Notes under the pieces: model-generated
Seen by the model: the letters and a program-made list of their open reading frames with translations, nothing else
Databases searched by the model: none
What the model was told of the DNA's origin: nothing
Made by a program: the position numbers and the translations under genes
Assembly: GCA_037355855.1 (NCBI GenBank)
Contig: CM074768.1
Span: forward strand, 1,860,001-1,924,000
From: Pseudo-nitzschia pungens
Lineage: Eukaryota; Bacillariophyta; Bacillariophyceae; Bacillariales; Bacillariaceae
Direction: 5' to 3'
Length of the DNA stretch: 64,000 nucleotides
Part shown: positions 31,767 to 40,801 of the stretch, one piece after another
Layout: every line of letters starts with the position of its first letter
Numbering within the stretch: the first letter of the stretch is position 1

Positions 31767-33140
31767 ATGGCAAGGCACAAAAAGAAAAAAGGCACTACAT
31801 TTCCTGCGTCAGGACGCCCCACCAATAGAAGAAGATCTACCCGTTCCGCACCAGAGGAGGAACCTGAAAGCCCAAAGTCCACACCAGCACCACCATCCGA
31901 TAGCGAGTCTGAGTCCTCAGCAAATGGATGGCCTACACGTCCAAGTCTGCCATCCAAAAATCCCTTACCAGACTGGCCCCCAGCTGTGCTTCAGATCTAC
32001 GAACAGGAGCAACAACATGGATATTCTAGCAATTTGGAGCATTCGACTGCCACTCCCGTCGGTTCCAACAATTCGGACCATTCCACTGCCCCAACCATGG
32101 ACGACACTACCAACAGTGATGGTGCCAATAACAACAGTTCAAATAACTCGGATCGTTCCACTGCCCCAACCATGGGTGACAATTCGAACAATACTAATGG
32201 TACCAATGGGGACTATAATGATCCCAAGTTCCGAAAGCAGCAAAGGTTGAACCGGAAAATAAATCAAAGGGCCGAATCTGTCATTGAGATGAAAGACAGT
32301 ACTTCCATGAAGAAGTTTAAAATGGTGGCGGCAAACGTAAAAGTACTGCAGACACTCACCACCTTTGAGGATGAAAAAAAACACCTCGAATGTCCTAGCT
32401 CTATGCATGGTTTATTCTGCTACGACGAAGTTGTTGAGAAACCACATTTAAAACCAACTGCCACAACCGAGAATGAGGACTACAAGAGAAAGGATGAGCC
32501 AAAACTAACATTCCTTGTGGGTCCAGGTTTTAATGCCTATCGGCGGTCCTTTGGAGAACGCTTGATCGATGCTGGCAATTGGTTCGTGAACAATTCATTT
32601 GATCCTAACAAACCAGAAACCCGAGTCGATTGGTTCTTGAAAAATTCATTTGATCCTAACAAACCAGAAACCCACGTCGGACCTTATCACACAGAAAGTG
32701 TACGACACCATTTCAGGGCAGTTTTTGGTGCTAGAGGGCGAGGTTCAGATGAGCAAGTGGAAGAAGCGCATGCAAGAATTGAGGAGGCAGATCAGCTTTT
32801 GACAGAGGAACAAATCGAAACCATTATTAGTGGTGAAACTAATGGTATGACAATGCAACAAAGATTCCACTTCCGTGGTATGGTATACACTCAGATCACA
32901 GATGACGACCTGACCGCTACTACTGTGTCACAAAGGAGTTTGGAAAAGTACATCCGAAACGTGAAACAAGCCATCAAAGGGAAGAAGAAGAAGAAAAAAA
33001 AAGGGGGGGGGAAGAAGGGCAAGAAGAGCTCAACATCAAGCCTTCCGTTCGACCAGAGGAAAAAGCCACCACCAGGATCGGATCCGGGAAAAAAGCCACC
33101 ACCAGGATCGAATCCGGGAAAGAAGCCACCACATAAGTAA
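31767..33140 (+). CDS. Hypothetical 457-residue protein, element-associated
   Basis: Starts MARHKKKKGT (basic), then a Ser/Pro/Asn/Thr-rich low-complexity region to about residue 150 with a repeated DHSTAPTM/DRSTAPTM motif. Residues 150-400 look globular: KLTFLVGPGFNAYRRSFGER, a tandem duplication of NSFDPNKPET, HHFRAVFGARGRGSDEQV and an acidic helical stretch. The end is a Lys run, Gly run and three KKPPPGS(D/N)PG repeats. I recognise no family. The run of nine A then eight G near 32,997-33,012 is a slippery place for length change. It sits 110 bp after the right end of the satellite-packed element and before the spliced gene; that position, not its sequence, is why I link it to mobile DNA. 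Confidence 0.65.
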   Translation: MARHKKKKGTTFPASGRPTNRRRSTRSAPEEEPESPKSTPAPPSDSESESSANGWPTRPSLPSKNPLPDWPPAVLQIYEQEQQHGYSSNLEHSTATPVGSNNSDHSTAPTMDDTTNSDGANNNSSNNSDRSTAPTMGDNSNNTNGTNGDYNDPKFRKQQRLNRKINQRAESVIEMKDSTSMKKFKMVAANVKVLQTLTTFEDEKKHLECPSSMHGLFCYDEVVEKPHLKPTATTENEDYKRKDEPKLTFLVGPGFNAYRRSFGERLIDAGNWFVNNSFDPNKPETRVDWFLKNSFDPNKPETHVGPYHTESVRHHFRAVFGARGRGSDEQVEEAHARIEEADQLLTEEQIETIISGETNGMTMQQRFHFRGMVYTQITDDDLTATTVSQRSLEKYIRNVKQAIKGKKKKKKKGGGKKGKKSSTSSLPFDQRKKPPPGSDPGKKPPPGSNPGKKPPHK

Positions 33141-34534
33141 GACATAGGATGGGTATCAAAACATTGTAAAAATGGATCAAATAATTTAGGAATTAGTAGT
33201 AAAAATTACGATACTATTATAATAAATCAATAAAGATGTACTCTTACAACCCCAAAAAAACAATAAACTTCTTACTAGTACCAGGAATTATAGTATGATG
33301 GATGTAAGTTCTGCTTTCTCAGTAAAATTCCCAGCACCAGAGTTTACACAACAGACTGTGCATATTTCCTGTGTATGGGTCAGCACACTGTCACAAATTT
33401 TTTGTATTCCACACTGAATAATGGTGTGTACTATATGCATCTATTAGAAAAGTAAATAGGAATAAACTTCTTGCTACCAATTATATTATGAATGTAAGAA
33501 GTTCTGATTTGTCAGAAAAATTCTCAGGAACCGAGTTTACACCACAGAAAAGGCATATTTGCTGTGTATGGGTCGCACTAACTATCATTTGTTGTATTCC
33601 ACACTGAATAATGGTGACTATATGCATCTATTAGAATATTAAAAATGAATAAACTTGCTATCAATTATATTATGGATGTAAGTTCTGCTTTCTCAGTGAA
33701 ATTCCCACCAGCACCGGAGTTAACACAACAGAATGTGCATATTTCCTGTGTTTGGGTCACACTGTCACAAATTTTTTTTGTATTCCACACTGAATATGCA
33801 TCTATTAGAATACTAAAAGGGTATAAAGTTGCTACCAATTATATTTTGGATGTACCCCAAAATATGCTTTTTTCCGGAACAGGCATCATACTGACCAATG
33901 TTTTCTTGTCTTAGAGTGTTAAAAATGCACGGATACACAAGTGGCTATGTAAGATAATGGTGATTGTTTGGTTACTGGTATGTCCAAGAATATAAAATAG
34001 AATAAAGCAGGATGAAAAATCTGACAAAAAAAATAGTAATCTAGCCCATTGGCGAAGAAAAATATAATTCTTGTGAAGGATTCCATCCTGCCGCATCTGA
34101 TCCTTGTGACCACAATGATACCACAGAGACGGTACGATCCTTTTATTTCAGCCGTGGATATTGTCTTTATATATTTGGTTCTATCACTGCCGGTACTACT
34201 GTACGTATGCGTAGTAGTTGAACTTCTGCTACTGCTGGTATACTTATGTAGTAGTACTACTACTAGTAATTTTTACCTACTGTCCCGCAGGGAATAGTAG
34301 AGCCAAAAATACAATCAATAGTGAATACCGTATGGGTACAGTAGAGAATGAACAGAGATGTGCACAGGTGGATAGAAAAAAATTATGGCGCGGGTGGGAA
34401 TCCTCTTAAACATTTGGCCACGTCACCTACAATTTCCATAGTGGAGTGTATGACATTACAAGTTGCGGGGATGGTGAAAGGAAAATGATTAACAGGTATT
34501 TTGTTAGTAGTGAAAAAACTGTGTTCACAATTTT
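33141..34534. repeat. ~175-200-bp tandem repeat (33.26-33.90 kb) and flank
   Basis: Four units starting AATAAACTT at 33,262, 33,461 and 33,648 and a variant at 33,821, each with GGATGTAAGTTCTGCTT, GTGCATATTTCCTGTG, TTTTTGTATTCCACACTG and ATGCATCTATTAGAA. The remaining 33,900-34,534 shows nothing nameable; it includes TACTACTGTACG-type strings before the next gene. Confidence 0.75.
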
Positions 34535-36171
34535 ATGGCTTCACATATTTTTTTACTTCCGACGCCCGCAAAAATGCCTACCGTATATGATGAGTATCAG
34601 CAAATAGAAAAGAATGCAGATTGCAATGCACCAAGAAAGAATCGAAGTGGAAAAATTGTATCCAATGCTAATACAGGTGAGGATACTACTGCTAGTATTA
34701 CCCCTACGAAATCGAACCCAAAGACAAGTCGAAAACTACCACCCACCTCAGGTGGTGCTGATGAAAAAAATAAAAGAACCAAGAACAACCCGACCGCGGT
34801 TTTCGTTGGTACCACACCACCAACCAACAAACCCCCCGCCGCCCCGGGTGTTGTTACACCAAGACCGATTACGACCGGTACCAAAACAACACCAAGACCC
34901 ACATACGAAGCATTGCTGCAACAGCTAAAAGAGAGCCAGCAGAAAGTAGCTTCTTTAGAGAGGGATGTGACAACACTGCAGAAGGATACAAAAAAAGAAG
35001 AACCCACGCTGGAGGCAACTACAACAGGGAAGAAGCCAAAGCCACAGATGGTACGAACCGTAAGTGAAGCAAAATTAGAGATAACTAAGGCGCAATCGGA
35101 TAAACTTAAGAAACATCAAAAAGACGCGGGTTTGGAAGCACAGTTGACACGGCACATAAGAAATAGTTGGTTTCGTAACTTGAAGTTTATCGTGGATGAG
35201 AATAAGGTCAAAAAAATTTTGAAGAAAGCGATTGCGTCCCGAGCTGTCGTTCCACCCCATGGTATTTCATTTGAAATTTTTTATGGGTTTAACAGAAGGT
35301 TGGTGTACAAGGGTCTTTCCACGCTGCGGCACAATGCTCAAACTTTGGCTAGAAAACATTTTCTCGGTACGTGCTTACTAAGTGAATAAATTGGTTGCTA
35401 TTACTGCTTGGTTGAGATTGATGGTATATCCTCCCCTGCTACTCTAACACTTTCTACTGCTGTGTACGCGTCGTACTAGAGGACACACGCGATCGCGAAG
35501 GCATTGTGCCAGATTCCTTTCCAGGTAAAGTGGAGATTGTGATGCGGGAGAGTATTAGTAGTAATGGAACTAGTAGAAAGAGGCTGGGACTGAACCCAGA
35601 GTACAGAAGGTATGACAACAACAGTGAAAATGATGATTTTTATTACTTTGTGACTCGGATTCTATCAAGCATCTCTCCAATAGAGAGGGGCTACAGATGC
35701 AAAAAGACGACATGTTTGCTGAGTGAAATATTCACAGAAAGCGATGAAGCATTTGCATTGATGATGATTCATAATGAGTATGATGTTTGGGTGAATCATG
35801 TTGAGCAAAAAAGGAACGGTGGTGGCAGGATTGTGAGAAGGAGGAAGAAAAAGAAATTTTGTGACCAATACAGTGGAGAGGAACAATCATGGTCGAAGGA
35901 AGGTCTAGCACTGTTCAATAACTTGTGCAGGGAGATTGATGTGCTGAGGAAAGATCCGAGAACGGGTAGAGAGTGTGAGGAAAGATTGAGAGAGAGGCTC
36001 CGTCGCGAGAGTGAAAACGATGACAACAACAACAGTCCGTACGATGAGGACTGGGTGCAGGAGGAAGAAGTTACTGAATACATTAGTCCGGAGCTACAAG
36101 CTTTGCTAGATGTAAATGAAGATGAGGAGGACTTTACTGGCAGTAACGATATCGCGTTGGCCAGTCTTTAA
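34535..36171 (+). CDS. Hypothetical spliced protein, candidate element-encoded
   Basis: Exons 34,535-35,366 and 35,480-36,171 join in frame (G|AG codon) to 507 residues. Residues 1-115 are Lys/Pro/Thr-rich; 115-150 (LLQQLKESQQKVASLERDVT) is a coiled coil; 195-278 (LTRHIRNSWFRNLKFIVDEN... through ARKHFL) is a basic helical domain that could bind DNA; exon 2 holds FYYFVTRILSSISPIERGYR and SDEAFALMMIHNEYDVWVNH, a Lys-Arg cluster (RRRKKKKF), a charged helix and an acidic end. I recall the DEAFAL...YDVW pattern from multicopy diatom proteins of unknown function, but cannot verify it. Its last codons lie within the terminal arm that is repeated at 19.1-20.0 kb, so a transposon role is a reasonable inference; no DDE triad is visible. 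Confidence 0.7.
35367..35479 (+). other. Intron of the spliced element-associated gene
   Basis: 113 bp, GTACGT at the donor, CGTACTAG at the acceptor, with TACTCTAACAC and CTACTGC upstream as branch and pyrimidine candidates. Splicing restores a single frame across the two exons. Confidence 0.8.
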
Positions 36172-37048
36172 AAATTGTTCGAGATCGAACCAAAATTTGT
36201 GTGGTGTGCATGAGGACGAAGCCAATCGAAGCGAAGAGCAACGACGATGTCGAGGACGACGAAGGCGATCGGAGCGAAGAGCAACGATGACTTCGAGGAC
36301 AACGAAGAAGACAATCGAAGTGAAGAGCAACGACGACTTCAGGGAGGACGACGGAGACGAAGGCAATCGGAGCGAAGAGCAACGACGACTTCAGGGAGGA
36401 CGACGAATATTTCAAGGACGACGACTCCTTAATTTGTGTGTGAGTGTGTAAGAAAATTGAACAGAGAATAAACAATTATTATTGAACAGAGAATAAACAA
36501 TTATTAGAGTAGTATCAATATTTATCAAAAGAAAGACTTATATTTTGCATCATAGTGTTTCAAAATTTTTTTCATGGGGGTCGCGATTCCTGTAATTCGG
36601 GTAATAATTGTGATTTTTGTGATGGATTTCTTGAGGGGTGTGATGGGAAATACTTGGTGTCGGGATGAGAAATCAATTTTTGGGAGTGAATTTTTGCAAC
36701 AGTCTCATAATATATAATGATGGTAGGGTCGGTAATAATGAGTCAGATTAAAAAAAATTGGGGGAAGGGGGGAATTATTTTGAGAAAACAAATAATTTTT
36801 TTGAAAATATTGATTAATTTGATTAAGTGACTGAAGAAAAAATATTTGAGTCTTAAAAAAAATCGGGTCGAGTATGAATTTTTTTTTTTTTATTGTTTTT
36901 TCTCGTAATTGAGGTAGTAACTGGGTCGCGATTGGGGGTTGCGAATCGGGAGAGAGCTAGGAATCGAGCTACGTCAAAATGAGCCAGGAATAATTCGCGA
37001 CCCCCCTAAATAAATTCTTGGGAGGGGTCGCGAAACAGTTTTCGGACG
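36110..37048 (+). repeat. 0.9-kb terminal arm ending CAGTTTTCGGACG
   Basis: Overlaps the last codons of the spliced gene, then a GACGACGAAGGCGATCGG-type minisatellite (36,170-36,430), a TATATAATGATGG middle, poly-T tracts and TCGCGACCC repeats. It matches 19,114-20,030 in inverted orientation over its whole length. Confidence 0.8.
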
Positions 37049-37875
37049 TTAGCATCCTGTTCAGTATCCCCCTTAGCACAACAGTACAGTTTGGTTTATC
37101 AGTCAGCACACTGAATGTTTACTATAATATCATTGGTCTGATGAGAGATAGGGTATTTAGATCTGGTACAAATTCTTGAACTAGTAGTAGTAGTATAAAG
37201 GCCCAGCATCCTGCTTAGCATCCTGTTCAGTTCCCCCCTTAGCACAGTACAGTTTGGTTTGTCAGTTAGCACACTGAATATTTATAATATTGGTCTGATG
37301 AGAGATAGGGTAGTAGTATGTAGATCTGGTGGTACAAACAATTCTAAAGAAGGGCCCAGCAGCATCCTGCTAAGCAGCAGAAGCATCCTGTCCAGTTCCC
37401 CCCTTAGCACAGTACAGTTTGGTTTATCAGTTAGCACACTGAATATTTACTATAATATTGGTCTGACGATTTGCAAACTGATAAACCAAACCGTGCTACT
37501 ACTACTAATGGGGGCTAGTAAGGGGGATAGTGAACAGGGTGCTCAGCAGCAGGATGCTGCTGGGCCCTTCTAGTAGTAGTAGAATTTGTACTAGATGTAC
37601 ATGCCCCTGTTCTTATCAGATCAATATTGGGAGATCTACAGGATGCTAACTGATGAACCAAACCATACTCCTGTGCTACGGGTGATACTGAACAGGATCC
37701 TACTACTACTACTAGTAAGCAGGATGCTGGTGGGCCCTGTATGTAGAACTTGTACCAGATGTACATACCCCAGTTCTTAGCAGATCAATATTGGAAGATC
37801 TATATAGGGTGCTCACTGACAAATGGAACTGTACTGTGCTAAGTGGGATAGTGAACAGGATGTTAAGCAGGATGC
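37049..37875. repeat. Tandem then inverted GGGCCC repeat units, large palindrome
   Basis: Three ~166-bp units (AGCATCCTGTTCAG/TCCAG at about 37,051, 37,217 and 37,382) are followed from about 37,500 by the same units in the opposite direction (GGGGGATAGTGAACAGG, GGGCCCTTCTAGTAG, TTTGTACTAGATGTACATG). The turning point is near 37,490. Confidence 0.8.
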
Positions 37876-38219
37876 TGGTGGGTAGACGACTTCTTGTGTA
37901 AAGAAGATATCCAAGATGCCAGTAGTATGCTAAGACTACTGTGTAGGGAACTGTACTGGGGCTACAGGTATTAGCCTCCAGTGACTGTCTACAAGGTGCT
38001 AGGCTGTATGCTAAGTGCTCAGCATACAGGCTTAGCAACAGGCTTATTCCAAGGTGCTGTTGGCTGGGTGCTAACACCAAGTGATCAGGGTTCTCGTGTA
38101 CAATTTGTACCAGCAGCTACAAGAACCCGGGTATAGCACCGCTATCACACTGCAGCATAGTGCTACAGGGTTTTAAGGTTGGTACTGTATGCGAGATACT
38201 GGGTACTAAGGTTATGCTA
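37876..38219. repeat. ~290-bp dispersed repeat (GATATCCAAGATGC ... CCCGGGTATAGCACCG)
   Basis: Contains AAGAAGATATCCAAGATGCC, GGGAACTGTACTGGGGCTAC, CTTAGCAACAGGCTTATTCC, TTTGTACCAG and CCCGGGTATAGCACCGC. Copies occur at 52,440-52,740 (direct) and, in part, 51,860-52,080 (inverted). The 38,130-38,165 stretch is the uninterrupted form of the site occupied by the element at 52,741. Confidence 0.75.
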
Positions 38220-38791
38220 CTACCATAAAAATAATACCGTCCAAACTCAATGGCCTCTGGATTCCGTAGCAAAAGCCTTGCGGATGATCTCCAAAAAATG
38301 ATCCTGACCCTTTGAGGATTCATTCACGTCGTGCAAATTACTACAAAATTCCTAACAGCTGTCCGTTGGTTCAACGCGCCGATGTACTAATTTCTACGTG
38401 GACTTGAGGACAGCTGTTAGGAACTTTGTAGTAGTAGAAGTAGTACAACGCAAGGTCACATCTTTGTCATTTCGCCACTCCTCTTTGGGTGCTCCTCGTT
38501 CTGGTGTGTTGGACGTAATGCTCTGCCAGACAAACACAGGACCATTTTGATACAAACTTTTTGGCCTCCGGATTCTGTAACAAAGCCTTGCGGATAATCT
38601 CGATATCGGCCTTTGAGGTTTCGCATGCTAATTGTAGGGCACGTCCATCATGATTAACCGCAGCCATAACCACGTCTTTGTTGTTTTTCAACTCTTCGGA
38701 TGCATGCTTCAAGGCCCATCTATGATTCTTCACTGCAGCTAAGACGACGTCTTTGTCGTTTTGCAACTCTTCGGGTGCATCTCTCAAGGCC
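38220..38791 (-). pseudogene. DUF4116 C-terminal gene fragment, duplicated from 44 kb
   Basis: Positions 38,462-38,791 match 44,380-44,709 with about three differences and encode the last DUF4116 repeats (NDKDVVLAAVKNHRWALKHA and following) and C-terminus of the intact gene at 44.4-45.6 kb. 38,225-38,340 matches the more decayed end fragment at 44,240-44,330. The 5' three quarters of the gene is missing and the break at about 38,791 joins it tail-to-head against an FCP gene fragment. A 91-bp MITE splits it at 38,341. Confidence 0.85.
38341..38431. mobile_element. 91-bp foldback MITE, copy A
   Basis: Arms CTACAAAATTCCTAACAGCT and AGCTGTTAGGAACTTTGTAG, loop containing CGTTGGTTCAACGCGCCGAT. TA on both sides. 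The paralogous sequence at about 44,330 lacks it, giving an empty site. Other copies: 61,660-61,753 and partial at 60,949-61,000. Confidence 0.85.
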
Positions 38792-39301
38792 GCCAGGCAC
38801 GGACGTGTTGCCATGGCCGCCTTCGTTGGATACTCCTGCTGCGTCCAATCCAACTTTGTCTTCCCCTGGAGTCTGATCTTTGGAGGAGTCCCCCACCCCT
38901 CCACCGACTTGTCGCCCCCCGAGCAATGGGACGCCCTCCCCATGGCCGCCAAGGTCCAGATCATTGGATTCGTCGGATTCCTCGAGTGGTACTCCGAGCA
39001 CAGCGACAGCGACAACGGCAACGGACCCCTCTACACCAAGGGAGGAAAGCCGGGACAATACCCCTCCTTTGAGAACGTTCCCCACGGAGCCACCCTCGAT
39101 CTCTACGATCCTTTCAAGCTCTCCAAGAAGCGCACCGACGAGCAAAAGGAACGGGGATTGCTGATCGAGATCAACAACGGACGCCTGGCCATGCTCGGAA
39201 TCTTTAGATTCCTCTGCGAGCAGACCGTTCCCGGATCCGTTCCAGCTTTGACGGGCATCGTCGAGCCCTACGCCGGTGAGGTCATGGCTCCTTTTGTCTA
39301 A
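38792..39301 (+). pseudogene. 5'-truncated fucoxanthin-chlorophyll protein (FCP/Lhcf-like)
   Basis: The frame begins inside the first light-harvesting helix (ARHGRVAMAAFVGY, where an EIKHGRVAM-type block is usual) and runs to the normal C-terminus. Seen: FPWSLIFGGVPHPS, PPEQWDALPMAAKVQIIGFV (second helix), GGKPGQYPSFENVPHG, then the third helix EINNGRLAMLGIFRFL with its chlorophyll-ligand Glu/Asn/Arg pattern, and EPYAGEVMAPFV. Missing: the signal/plastid transit peptide and the start of helix one. What precedes it is antisense DUF4116 sequence, so it cannot make an imported antenna protein. No stops or frameshifts since truncation, so the event is recent or the piece is part of a rearranged allele. 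Confidence 0.85.
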
Positions 39302-39762
39302 GGAATAATACTAGTTGTACACGTAGTAGCAGCAGAGCGGCGAAACGAAAACAGAAGCGAATCGATCGATCGATCGATCGAACCAACGAACGGACGAATA
39401 TCGATCCGCAACACCGAACGATTTGTGTCGCGTCGCGTCGCATCGCATCCGCGCCAATCCAACAACAAGAAGGAAGGAATTGAATTGAATTGGTTGTTGC
39501 AACGACACACGAATAGACGACGAAGAAGAGGAGGAGGAGGAAGGGCCGGTATCAGCGTGTGGTGCCAATCGTGCCGTTCGAGAATTGTTTCTCGGACGAC
39601 GGGATTGCATTTAGTTTTTTCACCACGAGGACTCACATGACAAATATCTCCGTTCCGAAATAAGTGTGCGCTTCTCACATACAAGCTTGTGTATCGATCA
39701 ATTTTCAACCAATTGAGACCTATCTCCATTACCGTTCGATTTCATTTCATTGCGCTCTGCTC
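39302..39762. other. FCP 3' flank, simple repeats
   Basis: Contains (ATCG)n near 39,360, CGTCGCGTCGCATCGCATC and an AATAAAG near 39,766 that could serve the convergent gene. No gene recognised. Confidence 0.55.
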
Positions 39763-40179
39763 TCAATAAAGTATTAAAGAGTCTCTCTTGTTGGTTTTGG
39801 GAGACTTGGGGGACTTTTGGGAGTCGCCCTTTTTGGAAGCCTTGGTAGGTGCATTGGTTGGAGGATTGGTAGGAGCACCCTTCTTGGAAGACTTGGTCTT
39901 CTTGGGAGACTTGGTAGGAGCCATGGTAGGAGACTTGATCGGAACTCTGGTTGGATTCCTGGTCGGAGCTATGGTAGGGTTCCTGGTAGGATTCTTGGTC
40001 GGAAAACTGGAGGGAGCAAAGGTGAAAGAAAAGGTGGGAAGAAAGGTGAAATTATCGATGGTGGTAGGAAACTCGGTTTGAATGGGTGACTTAGGGAGAG
40101 CAAACGCGGGGGAAACAATCGCCGCTGCAGCGAGTAGGGCGTGGAAAATAACAAAGCAAACCATGGTGTTCATCTTCAT
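39763..40179 (-). CDS. Secreted Pro/Thr- and Lys-rich protein
   Basis: 138 residues from ATG 40,179, chosen because it opens straight into a signal peptide (MKMNTMVCFVIFHALLAAAA, cleavage near AFA-LP). The mature protein is low complexity: a Phe/Thr stretch (FTFLPTFSFTFAPSSFPT), then PTRNPTIAPTRNPTRVP repeats, then Lys/Ser-Pro blocks (TKSPKKTKSSKKG, KSPKSPKTNKRDS). The same PT and KTKSPKK module forms the tail of the protease-like protein at 3.1-4.1 kb. PT-rich regions are usual O-glycosylation sites, and clustered lysines occur in diatom silica-associated proteins, so a cell-wall role is a fair guess only. An in-frame upstream start at 40,452 would add 91 residues lacking a signal and is rejected. 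Confidence 0.75.
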   Translation of the reverse strand: MKMNTMVCFVIFHALLAAAAIVSPAFALPKSPIQTEFPTTIDNFTFLPTFSFTFAPSSFPTKNPTRNPTIAPTRNPTRVPIKSPTMAPTKSPKKTKSSKKGAPTNPPTNAPTKASKKGDSQKSPKSPKTNKRDSLILY

Positions 40180-40801
40180 CGTGTCGTCTTTGTCGTTGTC
40201 GTTTTCTTGTAATTTGTGAAAGCGTGCGGAAGTGGCACTCAATTTTGTTGTATGGTGGCTTTGGATGCTGCTTCTGCTTCTGATTTTGCATCTCCGATCT
40301 GAAATGGTAGGTTGTGGATTGTGCATTAGAGAGGGGGGAATGAAAGAAAAGACTACAGACAAAGCACGTACAAGTAAGAGTAACCTTTCAAGTACATTGT
40401 GTTTGATTTTTCTACATTCTTGCGCGTTTCTGCTCCCGTTGATGTTCATCATCAGTAGTATTCTTAATTACGTCTCTTCTCTGCCGAGCATGCCGATGGT
40501 TCTTTTCCGTTCGTGGATTCGATAAATTCGCAAAAGATGACCTAAAAGTAAGGTTACCGGTACGGGTATCGTAAAACCTTGCAGACTCGTACCGTGTCGT
40601 AGCGGAATGAAACATCGATCTGTCACATTGTTATTTCCGGAGGGTATTATGACCCCTATTCATAAATCGAGGTAAATACTTTATACTTTCGTAGCTACCA
40701 AAATACTTCGGTAAGATTACTTCATGTGAATTACTGGTATGTTACAGCAAACAATGTATCGGATCGTTCCATTCCAAACAACCGCCGGTACTGGTCGGAC
40801 C

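Noticed and set aside
19114..37048. Maverick/Polinton-like 17.9-kb element with 0.9-kb inverted arms
   Set aside because: No DNA polymerase B, integrase of its own, capsid or ATPase gene inside, and the outer flanks (AA and TT) show no duplication. The 19,114-31,657 pairing fits better.
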